Assembly (NCBI RefSeq): GCF_040548815.1
Contig: NZ_JBEPSM010000002.1
Location: 682,001-746,000, forward strand
Direction: 5' to 3'
Origin: Kaistia defluvii
GTDB taxonomy: Bacteria; Pseudomonadota; Alphaproteobacteria; Rhizobiales; Kaistiaceae
DNA: 64,000 nt
In this document: one piece after another, positions 18,741 to 26,695 of the stretch
Numbering within the stretch: the stretch's first letter is position 1
How the letters are laid out: every line of letters starts with the position of its first letter
The notes under the pieces: generated by a model
The model's input: only the letters and a program-made list of their open reading frames with translations
What the model was told of the DNA's origin: nothing
The model's database searches: none
Program-made: the position numbers and the translations under genes

Positions 18741-19862
18741 CTAGCGGGCGGCCTTGAGGCGCTCGCGGCCCGCGTCCACGGTCAGTTCGTTCGCGCCGCC
18801 GGCCTGGGTGATGACGATCGGGCGCAGGAACTGCATCGGATCGGCCGGGGTCTCGCCCTTGGCAAGGAACTGGGCGCACTGCTCGACCGGGGCCTGGGCC
18901 TGATTGTCGAAGCCCTGGTCGATCGTGACCAGCGTGTTGCCTTCGCCAATCGAGTCGAGGATGGCGCCGCTGACGTTGAAGCCCGAGGCGAACACCTTGC
19001 CATTGAGCTTCAGGTTGCGGATGACGTTGCCGACGCCCTCAATGCCCTGGTCGGTGTGGAAGAACAGGGTGACGTCCGGATTGGCGGTCAGGAACGGCGT
19101 GACCGAGTTCAGCACTTCCTGCGTCGTGAAGTTCTTGCCGGTCGGGATGCCGCTCTTCACGTCATTGAAGAACTTCGCGTCGGGGAACACCGACTTATAG
19201 CCTTCCATGAAGCCTTCCATGCGGGCCTGCGCCCAGGGCTGGTCAGGAGCGCCGCTGCCCATGGCGATCTGGTTGACCTTGATGCCCTTTTCCTTGATCA
19301 GCCGCGCGGTCGTCTCCCCGTTGATCTTGCCCGCCTGCACCTCGTTCAGCGCGTAGAAGGCGAAGCGCTTGGCCTTCGGCGCGTCAATGTTCAGCGTGAA
19401 CACCGGGATGCCGGCATCGGCATATTTGTTGATGATGTTGGTGAACTGGTTCGGCAGCGGCGGCTGCAGGGCCAGGCAGTCGACCTGTCCCGAATTCAGC
19501 AGCGTTTCCAGTTCAGACAACTGCTTGGCGGTGTCGGGATTGACCGGTCCGACCATGCGGCACTCGGCGGAAAGCGACTTGTTGGCGGTCTCGCAGCCCT
19601 TCTTCGTGCCGATGCGCATTTCCGCGCCCTGGATCGGCAGGCCGGTGCCTTCGATGCCGACCACGATGTTGGCGGTCTCGCCCGCCTCGAGCTTCTTGAC
19701 GATGCGGGGCGCGAGCTTGAACTCCCCCCAGGGCATGGTGCGGCTCTTCGCGCCGTCCGGCACGGTGATGCCGGCCGCGTGGGCCGAGGTGGCTGCGCCG
19801 CAAACACCGGCAAGCAGCGCGGATCCGATTACCGCGAGCATGCGGCTTCTAAGGCGGGACAT
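18741..19862 (-). CDS. Periplasmic sugar-binding protein of second importer
   Basis: 373 residues. Signal peptide at 1-30 (AVIGSALLAGVCGAATSAHA). The mature part is a type I binding fold (NIVVGIEGTGLP, CLALQPPLPNQ, FFHTDQGIEGVGN, VTIDQGFDNQAQAP). The hinge and loop lengths resemble RbsB-like proteins but the N-terminal 40 mature residues are longer than usual. ATG 19862 has GGAGAG six bases upstream and is preferred to ATG 19880. An operator-like inverted repeat lies 27 bases upstream. The ligand is unknown. Confidence 0.9.
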   Translation of the reverse strand: MSRLRSRMLAVIGSALLAGVCGAATSAHAAGITVPDGAKSRTMPWGEFKLAPRIVKKLEAGETANIVVGIEGTGLPIQGAEMRIGTKKGCETANKSLSAECRMVGPVNPDTAKQLSELETLLNSGQVDCLALQPPLPNQFTNIINKYADAGIPVFTLNIDAPKAKRFAFYALNEVQAGKINGETTARLIKEKGIKVNQIAMGSGAPDQPWAQARMEGFMEGYKSVFPDAKFFNDVKSGIPTGKNFTTQEVLNSVTPFLTANPDVTLFFHTDQGIEGVGNVIRNLKLNGKVFASGFNVSGAILDSIGEGNTLVTIDQGFDNQAQAPVEQCAQFLAKGETPADPMQFLRPIVITQAGGANELTVDAGRERLKAAR

Positions 19863-19888
19863 GTGGCTCTCCGTTCGCATCTGGAAGT

Positions 19889-19911
19889 GTTCTGTTAGGC
19901 AGAACTATGTT
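19889..19911. promoter_or_regulatory. IclR-type operator candidate upstream of second sugar importer
   Basis: Contains the inverted repeat GTTCTG-TTAGG-CAGAAC (19889-19905) and the string CAGAACTATGTT (19900-19911). The latter matches CAGAACCATGTT at 21010-21021 in the hydantoinase promoter at 11 of 12 bases. The site lies just upstream of the binding-protein gene and downstream of the iclR-like gene on the same strand, so it could let the IclR protein control the importer. Confidence 0.5.
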
Positions 19912-20065
19912 TTGTGCACTTGAACTGTAACGGAGGGGCGCGGCTTGTCAATACGACCGCTGGGGTCGTCTGGCGGCGTTCGTGGTGAGGGGGGAACAGG
20001 CGCGCGGAAGCGCCCCCCGCACAGGCGGGAGGTCGTTCCGGACCGGTTGGCGGGACGGGGGTGTC

Positions 20066-20884
20066 TTAGCGCTCTGAGGGCAGGGCGGCGTGCGCGGGGC
20101 CGCCGAGCAGGAGGCTGATCCGATCGGCATGGGCGCGGACGATCGCGCCCAGGCGGTGCACGTCCTCGTCGGCGCGCTTCATCGTCGTGACGCTGATCGC
20201 GGCCACGGCGGCGCTGTTGCGGTCGTAGATCGCCGCGCCGACGCACAGCACGCCGATATTGTCTTCCTCGTTGTCGAGGGCATAGCCGCGCTCGGCGATC
20301 ACCTTCAGTTCCTCGATCAGGGCCGCCGGTGTCGTGAGCGTGTGTTCGGTACGCCGCGGCATGCCGAGCCGCTTGAGGATGGCCTTGACCTCGTCCTGCG
20401 GCAGCCGCGCCAGCAGCGCCTTGCCGACCGACGAGCAATGCGGCAGCTCGCGGCGGCCAAGCGACGACATCATGCGGAACGGCCCCGGCGCATCGACGCG
20501 CCCGATGGCCACCGCATGGCCATCGTCCAGCACGGCGAGGCGCGAAGTCAGCTTCGTCGTGTCGGTGAGTTGCTGGAGGATCGGGGTGGCGATCTGGGTG
20601 ATGCCCATCTCGGCCACGGCACGGTCGCCCAGATGCACGAGCGCCAGGCCGAGCCGGTAGAGGCGGCCATTGCCGACGCGGGTATCGGCCACGAATCCGC
20701 GCGCCACCATGGTCTGCAGCAGGGTGAAGGCGGTGCTGCGCGAGACGCCGATGGCCGCCGCGATCTCGCCCACGCCCATCCCCTTGCTGTCGCCCGCGCC
20801 CAGGGCTTCGAGCACGTCCAGCGCCCGGCCAACGCTGCGCAGCGGGTATTTGTCGGGAGTGCTCTCGTCAGGCGTGGTGGACAC
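20066..20884 (-). CDS. IclR-family transcriptional regulator
   Basis: 272 residues. Winged HTH in the first 85 (SVGRALDVLEALG, AAAIGVSRSTAFTLLQTMVARGFV), then the IclR ligand domain with LVHLGDRAVAEMG, SSVGKALLARLPQDEV and the C-terminal LDNEEDNIGVLCVGAAIYD. I choose the GTG start at 20884, which has AGAAGG nine bases upstream and begins the usual N-terminal tail; the frame is open 41 codons further with no ribosome site. It is divergent from the hydantoinase pair and directly upstream of the second sugar importer, and operator-like strings are found in both promoters. Confidence 0.9.
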   Translation of the reverse strand: MSTTPDESTPDKYPLRSVGRALDVLEALGAGDSKGMGVGEIAAAIGVSRSTAFTLLQTMVARGFVADTRVGNGRLYRLGLALVHLGDRAVAEMGITQIATPILQQLTDTTKLTSRLAVLDDGHAVAIGRVDAPGPFRMMSSLGRRELPHCSSVGKALLARLPQDEVKAILKRLGMPRRTEHTLTTPAALIEELKVIAERGYALDNEEDNIGVLCVGAAIYDRNSAAVAAISVTTMKRADEDVHRLGAIVRAHADRISLLLGGPAHAALPSER

Positions 20885-20971
20885 GGTTGGTTGCCTTCTG
20901 GTTTCGCCGCGCCTGCAACGTGCAGGGCGGATAGGGCCGTCCGCACAACCGATACGCGGAACGATGGCCCG

Positions 20972-21001
20972 TTGACAATATCCTCGAACTGCCCCTACGA
21001 T
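20972..21001 (+). promoter_or_regulatory. Sigma70-like promoter for hydantoinase operon
   Basis: TTGACA at 20972-20977 and TACGAT at 20996-21001, spaced 18 bases, reading toward the hydantoinase A gene. The operator-like boxes begin six bases after the -10 hexamer, a position suited to repression. The remaining 300 bases to the start codon hold no recognisable gene. Confidence 0.45.
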
Positions 21002-21006
21002 TTGCA

Positions 21007-21035
21007 TAACAGAACCATGTTCGGCTTAACAGAAC
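21007..21035. promoter_or_regulatory. IclR-type operator candidate in hydantoinase promoter
   Basis: Two direct copies of TAACAGAAC (21007-21015 and 21027-21035) exactly 20 bases, two DNA turns, apart, with the palindrome GAAC-CAT-GTTC (21012-21022) between them. The same 9-mer is found on the minus strand at 19889-19897 in the promoter of the sugar importer. The adjacent iclR-like gene makes its product the obvious candidate binder. Binding itself is inferred. Confidence 0.5.
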
Positions 21036-21329
21036 AGATAAATGGTTGCGACGGGGAAGTGCAGGATGCGGTCGGAACGTCAGAGTTTCTGTCCCGGGGA
21101 GGCGCGCATGGATCGATCGGTTGCGGTCGGCAGACGCGATCTTCGCCGGGTGCTTTCGACACCGGCGCCGGCTGACGGATTCGTTCAGCCCCGATGCCGC
21201 GTCGGGCAACAGCCATAGCCGTCTGGGTTCATCCCCGCTTTTCCGGGGCCGTCGACGGTCTCGCATCTTTTCCGATCCCTTCTTGAAGGCGCCGCCGCTC
21301 TCGGTTGCGCCCGCATTCTGGAGCCGATA

Positions 21330-23393
21330 ATGGGCCTTCGCTTTGCCGTCGATACGGGCGGCACCTTCACCGACCTGATGGTCGCCACGGAAGATGGCGT
21401 TCTCAGCATGCACAAGGCGTCGACGACGCCGTCCGATCCCGTCGCCGGGGTGATCGACAGCCTGCGGATCGCTGCCGAGGCGGCGGGCGAGGACCTGCAC
21501 AGCTATCTGGGTCGCGGCGAGATCCTCGTCCACGGCACGACGCATGCGATCAACGCCATCGTCACCGGCTCGACCGCCCGCACGGCCTTCCTGACGACCA
21601 AGGGCCATCCGGATACGCTGGTTTTTCGCGAGGGCGGGCGCATCGAGCCGTTCAATTTCACGGTGCCCTACACCGAGCCTTATGTGCCGCGTGCACTCAC
21701 CTTCGAGGTGCCGGAGCGCATCACGGTCAGCGGCGCGGTCAAGACCCCGCTGGATGAGGCGGCCGTGATCGAGATCCTGGCGAAGCTGAAGGCGGCCGAG
21801 GTCGAGGCGATCGGCGTGTCGTTTCTGTGGTCGGTGGTTGATCCGGCGCATGAACTGGCCGTCGGCGCGCTGATTGAAAAGCACCTGCCGGGCGTGCCCT
21901 ACACGCTGTCGCATGAGATCAACCCGTCGATCCGCGAATATCGCCGCGCCTCCTCGACCTGCATCGACGCCTCGCTGAAGCCGGTCATGGGCGCCTATAT
22001 GCGCGGCCTCGAACAGCGCCTGCGGGACGCCGGCTTCCAGGGCCGCGTGCTCGTCGTCACCTCGCAGGGCGGCGTGATGGACGCGGCGCGGGTGGCGGAA
22101 GCCCCGGTGCATCTGATCAATTCCGGACCGAGCATGGCCCCGGTCGCGGCCAAGGCCTATGGCGCCGATGACGCGGCCGAAACCCTGATCGTCGGCGACA
22201 CCGGCGGCACCACCTTCGACGTCTCGCTGGTCCGGCGCGGCCGCATTCCGCGCAGCCGCGAAACCTGGCTCGGCCAGCCTTTCCGCAGCCACATGACCGG
22301 CATGCCCTCCGTCGACGTGAAGAGCATCGGCGCCGGCGGCGGTTCGATCGCCTGGGTCGATGCGGGCGGCCTTCTTCATGTCGGTCCGAAGAGCGCCGGT
22401 GCGGTTCCGGGCCCCGTCTGCTATGGCCGTGGCGGCAAGAAGCCGACCCTGACCGACGCCTCCGTCGCGCTCGGCTTCATCGATGCCGAGTTCTTCCTCG
22501 GCGGCAAGATGGCGCTGAACAAGCAGGGCGCGCTCGACGCGATCCGCACCGACGTGGCCGAGCCCCTCGGCAAGACGGTCGAGCAGGCGGCCGAGGTGAT
22601 CGTGGCGCTGGCGACCGAGCACATGGTCCAGGCGATCATGGACATCACCGTCAACCAGGGCATCGACCCGACGCAGGCGACCTTTGTCGCGGGCGGCGGC
22701 GCCGCCGGCATCAACTGCGTGGCGATCGCCCGGCGTCTCGGCTGCAAGCGCGTGCTGGTGACGGAAGCCGGCGCCGCGCTCTCGGCCTCCGGGGCACTGA
22801 TTTCCGACCTGACCGCGCACCAGCAGGCCATGTTCCATTCGCGCAGCGACAGCTTCGACGTCGACGGCGTTAACAAGGTGCTGGCCGGCCTCAAGGCCTC
22901 CTGCGACGCCTTCGCGGCAGGCCCCGGCGCCGGCGCCAAGGCGGTCGAAATCGATTGGTCGACCGAGGCGCGCTACATGGACCAGGCCTGGGAAATCGAG
23001 GTCCCGCTCCGGGTGCCGAGCTTCGTGGGCGGCGATGACGTTCGCACGCTGGTCGCCGATTTCCACCAGATGCACCAGGATATCTTCGCCGTCAGCGACG
23101 ACAAGGCGGAGATCGAGACCGTGAGCTGGAATGCCGAGGTGCGCTGCCGCATCGGCTCCGGCGTGCCCGGCCGTCTCGCAGCCGACAGCCGTCCGGCCAA
23201 GCTGCCGTCGCGCCCGGTCCGCTTCCTCGGCACCGACTGGATCGACGCCGATGTCTGGCGGCTCGAATCCATCCCGGAAGGCCAGCCCTTGCTTGGCCCG
23301 GCCATCGTCGAATCCGATTTCACGTCGATCGTCATCGATCCCGGCGCAAAGGCCTGGCGCGACGCATCCGGCAATCTCGTCATCGAAGTCTGA
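21330..23393 (+). CDS. Hydantoinase/oxoprolinase A-type subunit
   Basis: 687 residues, normal length for HyuA-type subunits. N-terminal phosphate-binding motif AVDTGGTFTDLMV, then the acetate/sugar-kinase-like fold with GDTGGTTFDVSLV and VAGGGAAGINCVAIARRLG. With the B subunit encoded 14 bases downstream it should make an ATP-dependent enzyme that opens a cyclic amide (hydantoin, 5-oxoproline) or carboxylates a ketone, since acetone carboxylases share the fold. No third, small acetone-carboxylase-type subunit is present, which favours the hydrolase. Substrate unknown. Confidence 0.93.
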   Translation: MGLRFAVDTGGTFTDLMVATEDGVLSMHKASTTPSDPVAGVIDSLRIAAEAAGEDLHSYLGRGEILVHGTTHAINAIVTGSTARTAFLTTKGHPDTLVFREGGRIEPFNFTVPYTEPYVPRALTFEVPERITVSGAVKTPLDEAAVIEILAKLKAAEVEAIGVSFLWSVVDPAHELAVGALIEKHLPGVPYTLSHEINPSIREYRRASSTCIDASLKPVMGAYMRGLEQRLRDAGFQGRVLVVTSQGGVMDAARVAEAPVHLINSGPSMAPVAAKAYGADDAAETLIVGDTGGTTFDVSLVRRGRIPRSRETWLGQPFRSHMTGMPSVDVKSIGAGGGSIAWVDAGGLLHVGPKSAGAVPGPVCYGRGGKKPTLTDASVALGFIDAEFFLGGKMALNKQGALDAIRTDVAEPLGKTVEQAAEVIVALATEHMVQAIMDITVNQGIDPTQATFVAGGGAAGINCVAIARRLGCKRVLVTEAGAALSASGALISDLTAHQQAMFHSRSDSFDVDGVNKVLAGLKASCDAFAAGPGAGAKAVEIDWSTEARYMDQAWEIEVPLRVPSFVGGDDVRTLVADFHQMHQDIFAVSDDKAEIETVSWNAEVRCRIGSGVPGRLAADSRPAKLPSRPVRFLGTDWIDADVWRLESIPEGQPLLGPAIVESDFTSIVIDPGAKAWRDASGNLVIEV

Positions 23394-23407
23394 GCGGAGA
23401 GAGACCC

Positions 23408-25174
23408 ATGTCCGACACCAACAAGATGGATGGCTCGACGCTCGCGGTGCTGACCGCCCGCTTCGAGGGCATCGCCCGCAAGATGGCGAACACGCTGCAC
23501 CGCACCGGCCGCTCCGGGATTCTCACCATCGCGCGCGATTTCTCCTGCGTCGTGCTGACAGCCAAGCACGAGCTGCTGGCAACGGCCGAAAGCCTGCCCA
23601 ACCATGTGCTGCGCGGGCCCGACATCATGTCGCGCACGATGACCGACAATCATCCGGTGCTGAAGCGCGGCGACGCCTTCCTGCACAATTCGCCCTATCA
23701 CGGCTGTACCCATCCCGCCGATCACTCGATCCTGATCCCGATCATTGACGAGGCGGGCGTTCATCGCTTCACCGTGCTCGCCAAGGCGCACCAGGCCGAT
23801 TGCGGCAACTCGCTGCCGACGACCTATATGGGCGCGGCGCTCGACGTCTATAATGAGGGCGCGCTGATCTTCCCGGCCGTGAAGGTGCAGGACAACTACC
23901 AGCACGTCATGGACATCATCCGCATGTGCCAGATGCGCATCCGCGTGCCGGACCAGTGGTGGGGCGACTATCTGGCGACGCTGGGCGCCGCGCGCGTCGG
24001 CGAGCGCGAGATCCTGGCGCTCGGCAAGGAAATCGGCTGGGACCGGCTGGAAGACTATTCGCAGCAATGGTTCGACTACAGCGAGAAGCGGATGATCGAG
24101 GTGATCCGCGCACTGCCCAAGGGCCGCGTGACGCGCACCAGCACGCACGACGCGTTCCCCGGCACGCCGGCGGAAGGCGTGACGATCACGGCGACGGTCG
24201 AGGTCAAGCCGGAAGAGGCGATGATCGAGGTCGACATGACCGACAACCCTGACTCGATGCCGAACGGGCTCAACCTGTCGGAGGCCTGTTCGCTGTCGGC
24301 GCCGATGATCGGCATCTTCAATTCGATCGATCACACCGTGCCGAAGAACGAGGGCAGCTTCCGCCGCATCAAGATCCACCTGCGCGATGGCTGCGTCGTC
24401 GGAAGGCCGCGGCATCCGACTTCCTGCTCGGTCGCGACCACCAATATTGCCGATCGCGTCGCCAATCCGGTCCAGGCGGCTTTGGCCGAACTCGCCGATG
24501 GCCTCGGCCAGGCCGAGACGGGCGCCTTGATCCCGCCCTCCTGCGGCGTGGTTTCCGGCGTGCATGACGGCAAGCCCTTCGTCAACGAGGTTTATCTCGG
24601 TTGCACGGGCGGGGCTGGCACGCCCTGGACGGATGGCTGGCTGACCATCCTGCATGTCGGCAATGCCGGCATGTGCTACCAGGACTCGATCGAGATCGAC
24701 GAGCTTCGCCACCCCATTTTTGTCCATGCGCGGCGCCTCATCTCGGATTCGGAAGGCGCGGGAAGGTTCCGTGGCGCGCTCGGCGCCTATTCGGAGTTCG
24801 CGCCGGTCGACTGCTCGATGACGGTCGCCTATGTCAGCGACGGCAACGTCAATCCGGCGCTGGGCACCCGTGGCGGCCTGGCGGGGGCGACCTCGGCGCA
24901 ATATCGCCGCCTGGCCGACGGCACGCTGCAGCCGGTTCCGGCCTGTGCTGAAGTCGTCATCGGTCCCGACGAAACCATGGTCTCGATCAGCGGTGGCGGC
25001 GGTGGCTACGGCCATCCGCATGAGCGCGATCCGGCCCGCGTCCTGCACGATGTGAAGGAAGGCTGGATCAGCCGCGACCGGGCGGCCTCGGTCTATGGCG
25101 TCGTACTGACGGACGACAACCGCGTCGACGCCGAACGGACCGCGGAGGCAAGGCAGGCGCTGGATCCCGCCTAG
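23408..25174 (+). CDS. Hydantoinase/oxoprolinase B-type subunit
   Basis: 588 residues. HyuB signatures: TLHRTGRSGILTIARDFSC near the start, GDAFLHNSPYHGCTHPADH (about 90-110, metal-ligand His and Asp), and the Gly-rich C-terminus SGGGGGYGHPHERDP. It pairs with the A subunit upstream in a tight two-gene operon (AGCGGAGAGAG before the ATG). A 12-bp inverted repeat 17 bases after the stop closes the unit. Regulated, by inference, through the IclR-type boxes at 21007. Confidence 0.93.
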   Translation: MSDTNKMDGSTLAVLTARFEGIARKMANTLHRTGRSGILTIARDFSCVVLTAKHELLATAESLPNHVLRGPDIMSRTMTDNHPVLKRGDAFLHNSPYHGCTHPADHSILIPIIDEAGVHRFTVLAKAHQADCGNSLPTTYMGAALDVYNEGALIFPAVKVQDNYQHVMDIIRMCQMRIRVPDQWWGDYLATLGAARVGEREILALGKEIGWDRLEDYSQQWFDYSEKRMIEVIRALPKGRVTRTSTHDAFPGTPAEGVTITATVEVKPEEAMIEVDMTDNPDSMPNGLNLSEACSLSAPMIGIFNSIDHTVPKNEGSFRRIKIHLRDGCVVGRPRHPTSCSVATTNIADRVANPVQAALAELADGLGQAETGALIPPSCGVVSGVHDGKPFVNEVYLGCTGGAGTPWTDGWLTILHVGNAGMCYQDSIEIDELRHPIFVHARRLISDSEGAGRFRGALGAYSEFAPVDCSMTVAYVSDGNVNPALGTRGGLAGATSAQYRRLADGTLQPVPACAEVVIGPDETMVSISGGGGGYGHPHERDPARVLHDVKEGWISRDRAASVYGVVLTDDNRVDAERTAEARQALDPA

Positions 25175-25190
25175 CGCTTTCGCGAAGAAA

Positions 25191-25223
25191 TGCCGGATCG
25201 CGCAACGAGACCGCGATCCGGCA
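25191..25223. terminator. Inverted repeat between convergent hydantoinase B and glutaminase remnant
   Basis: Perfect 12-bp arms TGCCGGATCGCG / CGCGATCCGGCA with a 9-base loop. On the minus strand the stem is followed by TTTCTT, so it is a good terminator for the glutaminase remnant reading leftward; on the plus strand it can serve the hydantoinase operon but lacks a U-run. Confidence 0.65.
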
Positions 25224-25264
25224 AGTTGTGGGGGCTGGTCCTGTGCGCCGGGCGGGCTGACCGG

Positions 25265-25486
25265 TCAGCGCGGGGCAGGGGCCGGGCCGAACGGGTTGAG
25301 CGCCAGCGCCCTGGCCACGGCGGCGACGGCGGCCTGGGCCCGCACGCTGTTGCCGACCGGGTCGAGCGGCGGCGAAAAGGCGGCGATCGCCATCTTGCCG
25401 GGCGCAACCGCGAGGATCCCGCCCCCGACGCCGCTCTTGCCCGGCAGGCCGACCGTATACGCCCAGTCGCCGGAGGCCGAGCATGC
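25265..25486 (-). pseudogene. Glutaminase (GlsA) 3' remnant
   Basis: On the minus strand this segment reads [19 protein letters not shown], then [19 protein letters not shown] and [20 protein letters not shown] before a stop at 25265-25267. This is the C-terminal quarter of serine-dependent glutaminases (beta-lactamase fold; GlsA), which deaminate glutamine to glutamate. Nothing recognisable as glutaminase lies upstream of about 25487: the conserved preceding segment is replaced by unrelated sequence leading to the glycosyltransferase gene. The terminator past the stop is intact. The gene seems to have lost its 5' part when the neighbouring cassette arrived or by deletion. Confidence 0.85.
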
Positions 25487-25617
25487 CTTCCGTCCTTTGC
25501 ACTTCCGTGATCATCAGAAGGCCGAAGCATCAGCGAGAATAGTCGAGTCCGATAAGGCGGATCCTGCCGTTGTCTGCGAACGATTCGGGTGTAAATTGGT
25601 TTCTCGGGCAAGGGTAG

Positions 25618-26643
25618 ATGGCGCTCCGCGGCGGGGCTCCCGATCGCGACCAAGGAACCAGGGTGAGCGTTTTCTGTCTGATCGCGGTCCGGAACGAAGA
25701 ACGGTACCTGCCCGGCTTTCTGCACCACATCCGCGACCATGTGGACGGCATCATCGCCCTGGATGACGGCTCCACGGATGGAACGACGCAAATTCTCGCC
25801 AACGAGCCGCGCGTTGCATCCGTCCTCAGCGAGGCGCGCGGGGGACCGCCGCATGCGAACGAAACCCGCAACCGCCACCGCCTGCTGGTCGAGGCTGCCC
25901 GGCTCGGCGCCCGGTGGGTTCTCTGCGCGGATGCCGATGAGCGGTTCGAAGATGCTTTCCTGCGTCGCTTGCCCCAGGAGGCGGCGCACGGCGACCGCAC
26001 CGGCCGCGTTCTTCGTCTGGTCCGCATCGTCAATCTATGGAACGCGCCGGACCAGTTCCGCGGCGACGGCCTTTGTGGACCGCGCTGGACGGTGCGCATG
26101 TTCCAGGTTCCGGCGGGCTTCACGCCGCGCCCATCCGCCTTGCACCGGCCCTGGTTTCCGCCGGAACTCGACGCGGCGCCGCAGGCGCGCATGAACGCCT
26201 ATCTGTATCACCTCAGCATGATGGATCGGCAGGATCGCGAAATCCGTTTCGAGAAATTCCGCGCGATCGATCCCCGTAACGAGCATCAGGCGGCTGGCTA
26301 CCAGCATCTCGTCGATGAAAGCAATCTGACGCTGCGATCCGTGCGTCCCTGGCGCGGCTATACCGATCTCTCCGGCCCGGCGACGAGAGGTCGCGTCCTA
26401 CCAACCGGCTATTCCGCCATCCCGGCGCCGGCGCTGCCCGATCGCGCCCTGTTTGACGAGGCGTTGTATCTGTCTCTCAACCCCGACGTTCGGCAGGCGG
26501 TGGCCAAGGGTCATTTCCAGAGTGGCTGGCAGCACTTTGAACGGCATGGTGCTGGCGAAGGCCGCAACTGGCGTTCCATGCCGCGCTTCACGGGACTGGA
26601 TTTCGGCTCGATCTTCCAGAATTGGCGAAGCGCGAAATCATGA
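25618..26643 (+). CDS. Family 2 glycosyltransferase with C-terminal NPDV-type module
   Basis: 341 residues. GT-A fold signs: FCLIAVRNEERYLPGFL (19-35), nucleotide-binding DDGSTDGT (49-56), metal motif CADADERF (103-110). The C-terminal 60 residues carry DEALYLSLNPDV ... GWQHFERHGAGEGR, a short module seen at the ends of polysaccharide glycosyltransferases. It should transfer a sugar to a surface polymer at the cytoplasmic face. GTG 25663, with AAGGA seven bases upstream, is an equally good start and would drop 15 residues. First gene of a cassette with a sulfatase-like enzyme and an IspD-like cytidylyltransferase. Confidence 0.88.
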   Translation: MALRGGAPDRDQGTRVSVFCLIAVRNEERYLPGFLHHIRDHVDGIIALDDGSTDGTTQILANEPRVASVLSEARGGPPHANETRNRHRLLVEAARLGARWVLCADADERFEDAFLRRLPQEAAHGDRTGRVLRLVRIVNLWNAPDQFRGDGLCGPRWTVRMFQVPAGFTPRPSALHRPWFPPELDAAPQARMNAYLYHLSMMDRQDREIRFEKFRAIDPRNEHQAAGYQHLVDESNLTLRSVRPWRGYTDLSGPATRGRVLPTGYSAIPAPALPDRALFDEALYLSLNPDVRQAVAKGHFQSGWQHFERHGAGEGRNWRSMPRFTGLDFGSIFQNWRSAKS

Positions 26644-26695
26644 CGTCCGGCTCGCTGTCTTCCCGCTCTTGCCGCGCTCCTGGAAAGCCGCTTGC

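Noticed and set aside
21160..21329. Small hairpin CCCCG-CTTTTC-CGGGG before hydantoinase A as a terminator or attenuator
   Set aside because: Only five base pairs and no U-run; too weak to call.
20868..25048. Long minus-strand frames opposite the hydantoinase genes
   Set aside because: Antisense of well-conserved coding sequence, typical of high-GC genomes; products are His/Arg/Asp-rich with no motifs.
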